Positions 42,203-51,641 are shown, counted from the stretch's first letter. The stretch is 64,000 nucleotides of DNA from Flavobacterium agrisoli (GCF_016522065.1 NZ_JAEHFV010000001.1:310001-374000); one strand, 5' to 3'. The notes: generated from the letters alone by a model not told the origin. Numbers and translations: made by a program.

Positions 42203-44407
42203 TTATTTTGGAATGGTTTTGTAAACCAGACAATTGATGATTTTGAACAATTTTAGTGGGTCAAATGGTTTTATAATAATATCATTCATTCCCGAAGCCA
42301 AAGCTTCTTCAACAATTTCTTCTTTATCAAATGCCGTTAGTGCAATAATTGGGGTTTTAACTCCCATTTTTCGGATTCTCTTAGTGGTTTCAAATCCGTT
42401 TAAAATAGGCATATTAATATCCATCAAAATAACATCAAATTTTTCAGTTTTGAGTATTTCAATAGCCGATAAACCATCTTCCACAATTTGACAGGTATAA
42501 TTGTTTTTTTCAATGATTTTTTTGGTAACAATTTGGTTAATGGTATTGTCTTCTACCACTAAAACATTTACTATAATATTAGAAGTTAAATCAACTTCAA
42601 TGGCGTTAATAATTTGATTGTATTTCACTTCGTTGTGTTCAAAAGCGATGGTAAAAGTGAAGGTAGTTCCTTTATCCACCTCACTTTTTAGTGTAATGGA
42701 ACTTTTAAACAAACTCAAAAGACGTTTTACTATAGCTAGACCTAAACCAGTTCCTTGATAGTCAGTGTTTTTTCGACTTAATTGTACGAATTTTTCAAAA
42801 ATTTTCTCTTGATCAGCAAGTGGAATTCCTATTCCAGTATCTTGAACTTGAAATTCAATATGAAATAAATCGCCTTCTGTTTTAACTAGTTTTGCCTTTA
42901 TTGTAACAGTTCCGTTTTTAGTGAATTTTAGTGCGTTATTAACCAAATTCATTATTATTTGCGAAAGACGTAATTTATCGCCAATTAGGTATTCCGGTAT
43001 ATTTGGGTCGGTATAGGTTATGATTTCGTTGTGGTTGTTTTGTGCTAAAAAAGATAAGGCGTTAGTAATCAGATTTATTTCATCCGATAGGTTAAAGACC
43101 GTAGTTTCTAAAACTAATTTTTTCTCTTCAATTTTATTAATTTGAAGAATATCGTTTACTAAAGTTAACAGATAACGGGCCGAAAATTTTAGTGATTTTA
43201 AATGTTTACTATCCGATAATTCTTTATGTTCTTCTAGAATCATGTTGGTGATTCCGATAACACCATACAAAGGAGTCCTAACTTCGTGGCTGATTGTAGA
43301 AATAAATTGTGTTTTTAGTTTAGAAGCTTCTTCGGCTTGTTCTTTTGCTTCTTGAAGGTCTTCATTGGCTTTCATTAACTTGGCGTTCAAACGTTTTTTG
43401 TAATTCACGTTTATGAATAACGATCCAATTAAAACTAAAAAAATAAATGAAATAGAAAGAAATAAAAAACTGATGAGTTTTGACTTTTCGAAATTTTCCT
43501 TCTGAATATCTTTTTCGTTTTCAATTTTACTTATTTCCCTTCGGTATTCATCCAATTCTAAATTTGCACTTTCGGCTTCGGTTTTACTAAATAATTCTAC
43601 ATCATTAAGTTGCTTGGTAATTGAATTGTATTGACGTAAAGCAGCATACGCTTGTTCGAATTTTTTTTCAGCATTCAAAAATTTAGAATATTCTAAATAA
43701 GCGAAAGACAAATCGGAATCTTTTTCCCATTTTTTTCCTTCTTCAATTGCTTTTAAAAAATAGGAATCGGCTAATTTTGAATGGTTTTGATGTCTTGCAA
43801 ACATTCCGTTTACCAAATAAAAAACGGTAGATGTAGTAGGAGAGAGGTATTGATTCTGATTTTTATTAATGACTTGCAAATATTTCTTACCGTTTTCAAA
43901 ATTTTCAATTTCAAAAAAAGCCCAACAAATATTTAAATTGGTAGTGAAAACGGACTCGTAATTTTTAATTTTTTTTGCGAAGGCTAGTGCTTTTTTAAAA
44001 TGATTAAGACCCCGTTGGTGTTGCTTTTTTTCGAAAAAATAAATTGTACCGAGATTATTATTTATTTTATATTTCATTACATCATTAGCCGTTTTTTCGG
44101 CAAATGAAAGCGCTTTTTCATAATAAAAAATACCTTTGGTGTATTGCGAAAGAACGTGATAATTGGCTGCAACAATATTATAACACTTAGCGGTTAAAAC
44201 ATTATCTTTTTGCTGAATGGCATAATTTAAAGCCACTCTAGAAGTTAGCAATGATTTTTGATAGTCTGATTTATTGAAAAACGCAACAGCGCTATCGGTC
44301 AAGGTTTCTATTTCGACAGTTTCAACTGATGCAGTCTGGGAGAAAGCATGTATTGTAGTACTATTAAACAATAATACTAGGAATAAAACAAATCGGATTT
44401 GAGGCAT
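42203..44407 (-). CDS. Hybrid sensor histidine kinase/response regulator with N-terminal TPR domain
   Basis: The 734-residue protein has a signal peptide, then tetratricopeptide-type helices to about residue 270 (SDYQKSLLTSRVALNYAIQ, GLNHFKKALAFAKK). A coiled coil, a membrane helix (LISFLFLSISFIFLVLIGS) and a second coiled coil follow. HisKA has the phospho-accepting histidine in STISHEVRTPLYGVIGI. HATPase_c has DTGIGIPLADQEKIFEKF and GTGLGLAIVKRLL. The C-terminal receiver contains VLVVEDNTINQ, ILMDINMPILNG and the lysine in DIIIKPFDPLK. The TPR part is probably periplasmic, so the signal may be a bound protein. No DNA-binding partner is adjacent. Confidence 0.93.
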   Translation of the reverse strand: MPQIRFVLFLVLLFNSTTIHAFSQTASVETVEIETLTDSAVAFFNKSDYQKSLLTSRVALNYAIQQKDNVLTAKCYNIVAANYHVLSQYTKGIFYYEKALSFAEKTANDVMKYKINNNLGTIYFFEKKQHQRGLNHFKKALAFAKKIKNYESVFTTNLNICWAFFEIENFENGKKYLQVINKNQNQYLSPTTSTVFYLVNGMFARHQNHSKLADSYFLKAIEEGKKWEKDSDLSFAYLEYSKFLNAEKKFEQAYAALRQYNSITKQLNDVELFSKTEAESANLELDEYRREISKIENEKDIQKENFEKSKLISFLFLSISFIFLVLIGSLFINVNYKKRLNAKLMKANEDLQEAKEQAEEASKLKTQFISTISHEVRTPLYGVIGITNMILEEHKELSDSKHLKSLKFSARYLLTLVNDILQINKIEEKKLVLETTVFNLSDEINLITNALSFLAQNNHNEIITYTDPNIPEYLIGDKLRLSQIIMNLVNNALKFTKNGTVTIKAKLVKTEGDLFHIEFQVQDTGIGIPLADQEKIFEKFVQLSRKNTDYQGTGLGLAIVKRLLSLFKSSITLKSEVDKGTTFTFTIAFEHNEVKYNQIINAIEVDLTSNIIVNVLVVEDNTINQIVTKKIIEKNNYTCQIVEDGLSAIEILKTEKFDVILMDINMPILNGFETTKRIRKMGVKTPIIALTAFDKEEIVEEALASGMNDIIIKPFDPLKLFKIINCLVYKTIPK

Positions 44408-44426
44408 ATCACAAGAATTGTTTTAT

Positions 44427-44434
44427 CAAATATA
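44427..44434 (-). promoter_or_regulatory. -7 element (TATATTTG) of the hybrid kinase gene
   Basis: The complement reads TATATTTG, matching TAnnTTTG, 19 bp upstream of the ATG at 44407. No strong -33 box is apparent. Confidence 0.5.
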
Positions 44435-44482
44435 AGTTAAAATGTTTATATAGGTCGAGAAATTTAAATTGTTTTTTATAAA

Positions 44483-44508
44483 AAAAGCATCCTTAAAAAG
44501 ATGCTTTT
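44483..44508 (-). terminator. Terminator after the dicarboxylate symporter gene
   Basis: AAAAGCATC (44483-44491) pairs with GATGCTTTT (44500-44508) around an 8-nt loop. On the minus strand the stem is followed by a T run, immediately after the symporter stop codon at 44513. Confidence 0.82.
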
Positions 44509-44512
44509 AAAA

Positions 44513-45799
44513 CTATTTTAAATCTTCTAATTGAGGCTCAAAATCACCTTCCCATTTTCCAACTACTGATGTTGCTAATGCATTTCCTAACACATTTGTT
44601 GCCGTTCGGAACATATCGCAAAAATGATCAATTGGCAAAATCAATGCAATACCTTCTATAGGAATGTCGAACATGCCACACGTAGCAGCCACAACCACTA
44701 AACTGGCGCGAGGAACTCCTGCAATACCCTTACTGGTTAACATTAAGACCAATAACATGACCATTTGCGTTCCTAAATCTAAATGTATTCCGTAGGCTTG
44801 TGCAATAAACATACTGGCAAAAGTCATGTACATCATACTTCCATCTAAATTAAAAGAGTAACCTAAGGGTAGCATGAAAGAAACAATTTTATCTTTTACT
44901 CCAAATTCTTCTAGTTCTTCTGTTAATTTAGGAAATACAGCTTCGCTACTGGTTGTTCCGAAAGCTACAATTAAAGGAGTGATAATTCTTTTTAATAACA
45001 AGTTCATTCTTGATTTTAAAAAAACATATCCAATAGCAATTAAAAAAATCCAAAGTGTTCCAATGCCGATTAAAAAGGAGCCAAAAAATTTAAAGTATGT
45101 TATAATTAATTCTTGAAAATCACGTACCGCAAAAACACCTGCAATTGCTCCAAAAACTCCGATAGGTGCAAAATTCATTACGTAATTAACCATTTTTAAA
45201 ACAATATGTGATGTTTTATCTAATGCTGTAATTACGGGTTTTACTGTATCTCCTAAAGCAGCAGCCGCTAATCCGAAAAAAATAGAGAAAATTACAATTT
45301 GTAAAATTTCGTTGGTTGCCATAGCTTCAATAACACTTTTGGGAACAATGTGTTCAACAAAATTTTCAAAAGTAAGGGTTTGTGTTTTTCCTGTTACTTC
45401 TGCGGCTGTTCCTAAATCAATATGAGGTAAATTTAAACCAACTCCCGGCTGTAAAATATTAACATAAAATAATCCTATTAATAATGAAATAAAAGAGGCT
45501 GTAAAAAACCAAGCGAGCGCTCTTCCTCCAATTCGTCCAACGGCTTTTATATCGCCTAATTTTGCAATTCCAACTACCAAAGTTGTAAAGACTAGCGGAG
45601 AAATAATCATTTGTACCAATCGGATAAAGATGGCAGCCAACATTTTAATCTTTTGACTAAAATTTTCAGCACTTTCAGGAGAAATGGATTTGTGTAAAAT
45701 TATTCCTAGTGCCGCACCTAATACCATCGCAATCAAAATTTGACCTGTCAAGCTTTTTATGAAAGAAGTTTTTTTGTTTTCGGTATTAGGATTATTCAT
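44513..45799 (-). CDS. Dicarboxylate/amino acid:cation symporter (DAACS/GltP-DctA family)
   Basis: The 428-residue protein has eight helices and two re-entrant loops. Family motifs include IRLVQMIISPLVFTTLVVGI, the serine-rich loop VAFGTTSSEAVFPKLTEEL, LPLGYSFNLDGSMMYMTFAS in the cation-binding helix, and VLMLTSKGIAGVPRASLVVV. It imports C4-dicarboxylates or acidic amino acids with Na+ or H+; the substrate is not decidable by eye. It begins 22 bp after aroC on the same strand and is probably co-transcribed with it. Confidence 0.92.
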   Translation of the reverse strand: MNNPNTENKKTSFIKSLTGQILIAMVLGAALGIILHKSISPESAENFSQKIKMLAAIFIRLVQMIISPLVFTTLVVGIAKLGDIKAVGRIGGRALAWFFTASFISLLIGLFYVNILQPGVGLNLPHIDLGTAAEVTGKTQTLTFENFVEHIVPKSVIEAMATNEILQIVIFSIFFGLAAAALGDTVKPVITALDKTSHIVLKMVNYVMNFAPIGVFGAIAGVFAVRDFQELIITYFKFFGSFLIGIGTLWIFLIAIGYVFLKSRMNLLLKRIITPLIVAFGTTSSEAVFPKLTEELEEFGVKDKIVSFMLPLGYSFNLDGSMMYMTFASMFIAQAYGIHLDLGTQMVMLLVLMLTSKGIAGVPRASLVVVAATCGMFDIPIEGIALILPIDHFCDMFRTATNVLGNALATSVVGKWEGDFEPQLEDLK

Positions 45800-45821
45800 G
45801 TATTTGTTTATTTAAAAATTA

Positions 45822-46880
45822 TTAGTATGTCTTATTAATCAAATAAAAGTCGGCTAAAACAATGGCCGCCATTGCTTCTACAATTGGAACGGCTCTAGGA
45901 ACCACACAAGGATCGTGACGCCCTTTTCCGGTCATTGGTGTAATTTCACCTTTATTATTTAACGAATCTTGCGTTTGCATAATGGTAGCAACAGGTTTAA
46001 AAGCTACTTTAAAATAGATGTCCATTCCGTTGCTAATTCCACCTTGAATTCCTCCAGAAAGATTGGTTTGCGTAGTTCCATCTGGATTGTACAAATCATT
46101 GTGTTGACTTCCTTTCATTTCGGCACCTGCAAATCCGCTACCGTATTCAAAGCCTTTTACCGCATTAATAGAAAGCATGGCTTTGCCCAATTCAGCATGT
46201 AGCTTATCAAAAACAGGTTCTCCTAGTCCAACCGGAACGTTTTGAATCACGCAAGTCACAATTCCGCCAACGGTATCACCTTGTTTTCTTATTTCACGAA
46301 TGTATTCTTCCATTTTAACAGCGGCAGCTTCATCGGGACAACGAACGGGATTGTTTTCGGTTAAAGACAAATCAAGTTCCTTGTAATTTTTATCTAAATG
46401 AATAGGACCAACCGAAGAAACATAAGCGTTTATTTTAATTTCGGGTAACATTTGTTTGGCAATTGCGCCCGCCACTACACGGCTAGCAGTTTCGCGTGCT
46501 GAACTGCGTCCGCCCCCACGATAATCTCTAAAACCATATTTTTGGTCATAGACATAGTCGGCATGACTAGGTCTGTAATTGTCTTTTATATGCGAGTAAT
46601 CATCCGATTTTTGATTGGTATTCGGGATAATAAAACCAATTGGCGTTCCTGTTGTTTTTCCTTCAAATATTCCGGATAAAAATTGTACTGCGTCTGGTTC
46701 TTTACGTTGCGTAACAATGGCCGATTGACCTGGTTTTCTGCGAGCCATTTCTGTTTCAATTGCTTCAAAATCAAGTGTTATTCCCGAAGGACAACCATCA
46801 ATTATTCCGCCTAATGCTTCGCCATGAGATTCACCAAAAGTGGTTATTTTATAGAGTGTTCCGTAGCTGTTTCCTGCCAT
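45822..46880 (-). CDS. aroC: Chorismate synthase
   Basis: AroC converts 5-enolpyruvylshikimate-3-phosphate to chorismate, the last common step to aromatic amino acids, using reduced FMN. The 352-residue protein has all three signatures: [19 protein letters not shown] near the N-terminus, [20 protein letters not shown], and the C-terminal [29 protein letters not shown] -7 element lies just upstream. It is the first gene of a leftward pair with the symporter. Confidence 0.97.
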   Translation of the reverse strand: MAGNSYGTLYKITTFGESHGEALGGIIDGCPSGITLDFEAIETEMARRKPGQSAIVTQRKEPDAVQFLSGIFEGKTTGTPIGFIIPNTNQKSDDYSHIKDNYRPSHADYVYDQKYGFRDYRGGGRSSARETASRVVAGAIAKQMLPEIKINAYVSSVGPIHLDKNYKELDLSLTENNPVRCPDEAAAVKMEEYIREIRKQGDTVGGIVTCVIQNVPVGLGEPVFDKLHAELGKAMLSINAVKGFEYGSGFAGAEMKGSQHNDLYNPDGTTQTNLSGGIQGGISNGMDIYFKVAFKPVATIMQTQDSLNNKGEITPMTGKGRHDPCVVPRAVPIVEAMAAIVLADFYLINKTY

Positions 46881-46896
46881 TTTAGTTAGTTTTGGA

Positions 46897-46904
46897 CAAA
46901 TGTA
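46897..46904 (-). promoter_or_regulatory. -7 element (TACATTTG) of aroC
   Basis: The complement reads TACATTTG, an exact TAnnTTTG match, 16 bp upstream of the aroC ATG (46880). Confidence 0.5.
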
Positions 46905-47034
46905 AGTTTTATGAATTAAAATTAAAAATTTATGACTCGGATTCGATGGTTTTAATCATTTGCATGTTACAATTTAGTAACGCCAACCTTCAATTGATAA
47001 CTTTAATTTAAAACGCCATCCACTTCCAATATTT

Positions 47035-47042
47035 TATATTTG
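47035..47042 (+). promoter_or_regulatory. -7 element (TATATTTG) of the LpxH-like gene
   Basis: TATATTTG matches TAnnTTTG and lies 24 bp before the TTG start at 47067, giving a leader of about 18 nt. This supports the TTG as the real start. Confidence 0.5.
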
Positions 47043-47066
47043 GATAAATACTAACAATTTACCAAA

Positions 47067-47918
47067 TTGAAAAAAAGAAATATTGAAGTAGTGGTGATTT
47101 CGGATGTTCATCTAGGAACGTATGGCAGTCATGCTAAGGAATTGTACAATTATTTGTCGAGTATCAAACCTAAAATATTAATCTTAAATGGCGATATTAT
47201 TGATGGTTGGCAATTTAGAAAATCATATTTCCCAAAATCGCATTTAAAAGTTATTCAAAAAATAATCAGTTTTGCTACAAAAGGCACTAAAGTATATTAT
47301 GTTACGGGTAATCACGATGAAATTTTACGAAAGTTTAGCGAAATGTTTATGGGAAATTTTTCTCTGGTAGATAAATTAGTTTTGGAACTCGATGGTAAAA
47401 AAGCTTGGATTTTTCATGGCGATGTTTTTGATGCCTCGGTACAACATTCAAAATGGATTGCAAAATTAGGAGGCTTGGGCTACGATTATTTGATTCTTTT
47501 AAACCGATTTATTAATTGGATGTTGGCTAAAGTTGGTAAAGAACCGTATTCACTTTCAAAAAGAATTAAAGCCAGCGTAAAAAAAGCAGTGAAACACATT
47601 TCTGATTTTGAAACTACCGCAACCGATTTGGCTATCGAAAAAAAATACGATTACGTTATTTGCGGTCATATTCACGAGCCAAAAATCACAAACGTAACCA
47701 ATAAACAAGGAGCAACTTTGTATTTGAATTCTGGCGATTGGGTCGAAAACTTGACCGCTTTGGAGTATCGAAAAAAAAGATGGAAACTCCATTATTACCA
47801 ACAAAATAAGATTGAAACCAACGACGACGATCTTTTTGAAATGGAAAATTTAATATCAAACATTGCTCACTTAGAACAAGTTAATGTTAAGGTAAGTTTA
47901 AATTCCTTAAAAAAATAA
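47067..47918 (+). CDS. LpxH-like metallophosphoesterase (UDP-2,3-diacylglucosamine diphosphatase family)
   Basis: The five metal-binding blocks of calcineurin-like phosphoesterases are present: VVISDVHLGTYG, LILNGDIIDGW, YYVTGNHDEILRKFSEM, WIFHGDVFDAS and YVICGHIHEPKI. Size (283 aa) and the GDIIDGW/GNHDE spacing suggest the LpxH/LpxG group that cleaves UDP-2,3-diacylglucosamine in lipid A synthesis, but a broader phosphoesterase role is possible. The start is a TTG at 47067: an in-frame TAA lies at 47052 and no ATG is available nearby. Confidence 0.85.
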   Translation: MKKRNIEVVVISDVHLGTYGSHAKELYNYLSSIKPKILILNGDIIDGWQFRKSYFPKSHLKVIQKIISFATKGTKVYYVTGNHDEILRKFSEMFMGNFSLVDKLVLELDGKKAWIFHGDVFDASVQHSKWIAKLGGLGYDYLILLNRFINWMLAKVGKEPYSLSKRIKASVKKAVKHISDFETTATDLAIEKKYDYVICGHIHEPKITNVTNKQGATLYLNSGDWVENLTALEYRKKRWKLHYYQQNKIETNDDDLFEMENLISNIAHLEQVNVKVSLNSLKK

Positions 47919-48012
47919 GAAAAATATTCGGATTTTTTTGTTAATTTTAATTATGATTAATTCATTTAATTTTTTAAATAAAAGAATAAACTTTAATTAA
48001 AATTCGAAAATT

Positions 48013-48450
48013 ATGAAAAAATTAGCCTTATTATTTTGTTTTTTCTTCACTATGCAAATGGTTTCAGCTCAAGAAGTTGGAGTGCGGTTTGGGAGTGGTA
48101 GTGGTGGTGATTTTGCTGTAGATGGTGTTTTTGGTCTCGGAAAATTTAGCCGAATTCATGCTGATGTTTCCTTTGGTGACGGCGGAGTAGGAATTGATGC
48201 ACTTTGGGATTTTTTATATCGCCCTTTAGGTGGTGAAGCATTTAATTGGTATGTTGGAGTAGGACCTTCAATGAATATTGACGATCCGTTTTGGTTAGGA
48301 GTTAGTGGCGAAATTGGTTTGGAATATCGTTTTAAACAAGTTCCCATTGTTTTAGGAGTGGATTGGAGACCTACTTTTTGGATAATTGATGATACCGATT
48401 TTAGTGCCGACGGATTTGGTATTAATATTCGATATAATTTCGGTAAGTAA
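48013..48450 (+). CDS. Small exported beta-barrel-like outer-membrane protein (paralogue 1)
   Basis: The 145-residue protein has a signal peptide (KLALLFCFFFTMQMVSAQE) and short alternating aromatic/glycine strands, ending in FGINIRYNFGK, a typical C-terminal outer-membrane beta-strand. The core block FNWYVGVGPSMNIDDPFW and GEIGLEYRFKQVPIVLGVDW closely matches the next gene. I read it as a small outer-membrane barrel; no function is known. A hairpin terminator follows. Confidence 0.75.
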   Translation: MKKLALLFCFFFTMQMVSAQEVGVRFGSGSGGDFAVDGVFGLGKFSRIHADVSFGDGGVGIDALWDFLYRPLGGEAFNWYVGVGPSMNIDDPFWLGVSGEIGLEYRFKQVPIVLGVDWRPTFWIIDDTDFSADGFGINIRYNFGK

Positions 48451-48470
48451 TTCATATCGAATATGCTAAC

Positions 48471-48508
48471 AAAAGCGGCTAATTCTTTTTTAAGATTTAG
48501 CCGCTTTT
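48471..48508 (+). terminator. Terminator between the two barrel-like genes
   Basis: AAAAGCGGCTAA (48471-48482) pairs perfectly with TTAGCCGCTTTT (48497-48508), followed by TT. It lies 20 bp after the first barrel-like gene. Confidence 0.88.
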
Positions 48509-48581
48509 TTAATAATTAAGCAAACTGATAATTCTGAAAAAAAATGATTTAATGATATAATAAAGCAGTATTTTTTTGGTT

Positions 48582-48589
48582 TAGTTTTG
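48582..48589 (+). promoter_or_regulatory. Candidate -7 element (TAGTTTTG) of the second barrel-like gene
   Basis: TAGTTTTG matches TAnnTTTG, 20 bp before the ATG at 48610. With the terminator just upstream, it suggests that the two paralogues are transcribed separately. Confidence 0.5.
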
Positions 48590-48609
48590 TCTAAAAATAA
48601 AATCAAAAT

Positions 48610-49104
48610 ATGAAAAAAATCATTTTATCAGCCATTATGTTAGTTGCAATAGGGTTTGCAGCACAGGCTCAAAGAATTTCAAAAAATGCATTGGGTTTTC
48701 GAATTAGTGATAACGACGGTTTTGGTGGCGAAATTTCGTACCAAAGAGCAGTTTCATCAGGTAATCGTTTAGAATTTGATTTGGGATGGAGAAATAGCAA
48801 TCATTATGATGCATTTAAAGTAACAGGATTGTATCAATGGGTTTGGAATATTGAAGGCGATTTTAATTGGTATGCTGGAGTTGGTGGTGGATTAGGTAGT
48901 TGGGATCACAACCATCACGATAATCACCAATACGATGATAGCGGAACTTTTGTCTATGCAGCTGGAGATATCGGAATTGAATATGGTTTTAAAGAAGTGC
49001 CAATTTTAATTTCGCTAGATGCCAGACCAGAAATTAGAACGGGTTATCATGATGATGACAATTTCGGATTTGATGTTGGTTTAGGTATTCGCTACCAGTT
49101 TTAA
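48610..49104 (+). CDS. Small exported beta-barrel-like outer-membrane protein (paralogue 2)
   Basis: The 164-residue protein has a signal peptide (LSAIMLVAIGFAAQAQ) and ends DVGLGIRYQF, an outer-membrane C-terminal strand. It shares the FNWYAGVGGGLGSW and GDIGIEYGFKEVPILISLDA blocks with the preceding gene, so the pair arose by tandem duplication. It differs by a histidine/aspartate-rich insertion (DHNHHDNHQYDDSG) and a second HDDDN loop, which could bind divalent metals. A terminator follows. Confidence 0.75.
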   Translation: MKKIILSAIMLVAIGFAAQAQRISKNALGFRISDNDGFGGEISYQRAVSSGNRLEFDLGWRNSNHYDAFKVTGLYQWVWNIEGDFNWYAGVGGGLGSWDHNHHDNHQYDDSGTFVYAAGDIGIEYGFKEVPILISLDARPEIRTGYHDDDNFGFDVGLGIRYQF

Positions 49105-49122
49105 TTTCAAAAATAAATAAGT

Positions 49123-49160
49123 AATAACGCCTATAGTTTATAAAAGCTGTAGGCGTTATT
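49123..49160 (+). terminator. Terminator after the second barrel-like gene
   Basis: AATAACGCCTATAG (49123-49136) pairs with CTGTAGGCGTTATT (49147-49160) with one G-T wobble and a 10-nt loop. Confidence 0.82.
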
Positions 49161-49205
49161 ATTTATGTGTGAATTTCAGCAGCGGTTTTTTGTACAAAGA
49201 AAGAG

Positions 49206-49213
49206 TATCTTTG
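49206..49213 (+). promoter_or_regulatory. -7 element (TATCTTTG) of the nhaC-like gene
   Basis: TATCTTTGCC has the strong TAnnTTTGC form of flavobacterial promoters and lies 36 bp before the ATG at 49250. Confidence 0.55.
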
Positions 49214-49249
49214 CCGACATTATCAAAATTTATAAGCGGTACGGTTATT

Positions 49250-50566
49250 ATGAAAAATAGTTTAAAAGCAAATGCGAATGGTTGGGCTTTATTTCCTTTG
49301 CTGATTTTTATCTTCACGTTTTTAGGAGCAGGTATCTTTTTGAATGATTTTTACGCCCTATCTTCACCTGTTGCAGTTTTAGTGGGTATAGTGGCTGCTT
49401 TTATTTTATTGAAACAATCGTATTCTTCTAAAATTGATACGTTTATTGCCGGTTGTGGCGAAAGTAAAATTATGACCATGTGTCTTATATATTTGCTTGC
49501 GGGTGCTTTTGCAACAGTGAGTAAAGCTACGGGAGGTGTAGATGCGGTGGTGAATTTTGGAATTAGTACTGTTAATGTGTCTTATTTTCCGTTGGGAATA
49601 TTTTTAATTGCCGCTTTTTTATCAACCGCCACGGGTACTTCGGTGGGAGCAATTGTCGCTATTGGACCAATTGCTGTTCGTTTAGCAGAAACTAGTGGTG
49701 TTTCGCTACCTTTATTAGCAGGCGCTTTATTAGGTGGTTCCATGTTTGGTGATAATTTATCCATGATATCCGACACAACTATTGCTGCCACGCAATCTTT
49801 AGGTTGTAAACTAAAAGATAAATTTAAAATCAATTTGTTTATTGCGCTACCGGCTTCTGTAATAACGGTCTTGCTGTTATTTTATTTAGGTTTTAATTCA
49901 GAAATAGCCACAACGCCTATTGTGGTACAGGATTATAATATTTGGGTGATCATTCCATATTTGGTCGTGGTTATTTTAGCACTTTTGGGTTTAAATGTTT
50001 TTTCGACTTTATTTTTCGGAACTATTTTAGCAGGTTGTATTGGCTTTATGAATGGTGATTTTACACTTTTGGGTTTTTCTCAAAAAATATATGAAGGTTT
50101 TACTAGTATGACCGATATTTTCTTATTATCCATGCTTACAGGCGGATTGGCCGCAATGGTAGATAAAGCGGGCGGAATTGACTTTGTTTTGTATCATATC
50201 AAAAAAACAATCAAATCTAAAAAATCGGCTCAATTGGGAATTGGAACTTTGGTTGGATTTGCCAATTTAGCAATTGCTAATAACACCGTGTCAATTGTGA
50301 TTACTGGTGGAATTGCAAAAGAAATTAACGATGAATACAATTTAGATGCTCGAAAAACAGCTACCATTTTGGATATTTTTTCGTGTGTTATTCAAGGTAT
50401 TTTGCCTTATGGTGCACAGGTTTTGTTAATTTTGAGTTTTGCTGCTGGCAAATTAAATTTTTTCGATTTGTTTGAAAATGCTTGGTACCACTTATTTTTA
50501 TTGGTTTTTACTTTAATGGCCATTTATTTACCCGCTTGGGATAAAGCGATCAATAAGTATATTTAA
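49250..50566 (+). CDS. Na+/H+ antiporter NhaC family protein
   Basis: The ATG at 49250 gives 438 residues; the frame is open further upstream but would include the promoter. About eleven membrane helices are seen. NhaC-type motifs are FLSTATGTSVGAIVAIGPIA, GALLGGSMFGDNLSMISDTT, SIVITGGIAKEI and CVIQGILPYGAQVLLIL. These carriers exchange Na+ (or malate/lactate) for H+. It is monocistronic and follows a terminator. Confidence 0.9.
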   Translation: MKNSLKANANGWALFPLLIFIFTFLGAGIFLNDFYALSSPVAVLVGIVAAFILLKQSYSSKIDTFIAGCGESKIMTMCLIYLLAGAFATVSKATGGVDAVVNFGISTVNVSYFPLGIFLIAAFLSTATGTSVGAIVAIGPIAVRLAETSGVSLPLLAGALLGGSMFGDNLSMISDTTIAATQSLGCKLKDKFKINLFIALPASVITVLLLFYLGFNSEIATTPIVVQDYNIWVIIPYLVVVILALLGLNVFSTLFFGTILAGCIGFMNGDFTLLGFSQKIYEGFTSMTDIFLLSMLTGGLAAMVDKAGGIDFVLYHIKKTIKSKKSAQLGIGTLVGFANLAIANNTVSIVITGGIAKEINDEYNLDARKTATILDIFSCVIQGILPYGAQVLLILSFAAGKLNFFDLFENAWYHLFLLVFTLMAIYLPAWDKAINKYI

Positions 50567-50792
50567 TCAATCAAAACAATCTCAATGCTTGTTGGTTTTT
50601 TTTTAAAAGGGAATATCCTATATTTGGCAAGTCGTTTTTGGCACTGATAGGAAGGGAAGTTCTTTTTGTTTTTCTATAAAATGGAAGAGATTACTTCGTG
50701 AATTATATTGTTGCTTGTGGAGCGAATAGCAGAAATAGCTTCAAATATATAGCTAACTCTAATCTAAAATTTAAATTAAATTATTTTTTAAA

Positions 50793-51539
50793 ATGAAATT
50801 ACTTGAAGGAAAAGTTGCCATAATTACGGGAGCTAGTCGCGGAATTGGTCGCGGAATTGCAGAAGTTTTTGCTAAAAACGGAGCCAATGTTGCTTTTACC
50901 TATAGCGCCTCTGTGGAGTCGGCAAATGCGCTTGAAGCTGAATTAAATGCTTTGGGTGTTAAGGCAAAAGGTTACCAATCGAATGCGGCTGATTTTAACG
51001 AAGCACAAAGTTTTGTAGATGCTGTTTTAGCTGATTTTGGTACAGTTGATATTTTAATAAATAACGCCGGAATTACTAAAGATAACTTGTTAATGCGTAT
51101 GTCTGAAGCTGATTTTGATCAAGTTGTAGATGTTAACTTAAAGTCAGTTTTTAATATGACTAAAGCCATTCAAAAAACTTTTTTAAAACAACGTGCCGGT
51201 TCTATTATCAACATTAGTTCGGTTGTGGGAGTTTCAGGTAATGCAGGTCAAACCAATTATGCCGCTTCAAAAGCAGGAGCAATTGGTTTTACTAAATCCG
51301 TTGCATTAGAGTTAGGTTCTCGTAATATTCGTTGCAATGCCATTGCGCCTGGTTTTATTGAAACTGAAATGACGGCTAAATTGAGCGAAGAAGTTGTAAA
51401 AGGTTGGAGAGAAGGAATTCCGTTAAAAAGAGGTGGAACTACCGAAGATGTTGCCAATGCTTGTTTGTTCTTAGCTTCTGATATGAGTTCTTACGTAACG
51501 GGCCAAGTTTTAAATGTTTGCGGAGGAATGCTTACTTAG
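50793..51539 (+). CDS. fabG: 3-oxoacyl-[acyl-carrier-protein] reductase
   Basis: FabG reduces 3-oxoacyl-ACP with NADPH in fatty-acid elongation. The 248-residue SDR protein has the Rossmann motif AIITGASRGIGRGIAEVF, NNAG (ILINNAGITKDNLLMRM), the catalytic serine in IINISSVVGVSGNAGQTN, and YAASKAGAIGF with catalytic Y and K. The RCNAIAPGFIETEMT and C-terminal YVTGQVLNVCGGM blocks are FabG-like. The 226-bp upstream region (50567-50792) holds no gene that I can see. Confidence 0.94.
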   Translation: MKLLEGKVAIITGASRGIGRGIAEVFAKNGANVAFTYSASVESANALEAELNALGVKAKGYQSNAADFNEAQSFVDAVLADFGTVDILINNAGITKDNLLMRMSEADFDQVVDVNLKSVFNMTKAIQKTFLKQRAGSIINISSVVGVSGNAGQTNYAASKAGAIGFTKSVALELGSRNIRCNAIAPGFIETEMTAKLSEEVVKGWREGIPLKRGGTTEDVANACLFLASDMSSYVTGQVLNVCGGMLT

Positions 51540-51568
51540 TATAAAGTAAAAGCATTCATTCATTTAAG

Positions 51569-51618
51569 AATTTAAAGATTTATATTACTCTCTTAATAAT
51601 TTTTTTAATCTTTAAATT
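51569..51618 (+). terminator. Possible A/T-only hairpin after fabG
   Basis: AATTTAAAGATT (51569-51580) is perfectly repeated inverted as AATCTTTAAATT (51607-51618) with a 26-nt loop, followed by a T-rich stretch. The stem is AT-dominated and the loop long, so the call is tentative. Confidence 0.4.
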
Positions 51619-51641
51619 TTTCTATTTTTAAATAAAAATTA

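Noticed and set aside
50618..50655. Sigma-54-like -24/-12 element (TTGGCAAG ... TTTTGGCAC)
   Set aside because: The GG and GC dinucleotides are not 12 bp apart in any register, so the match fails.
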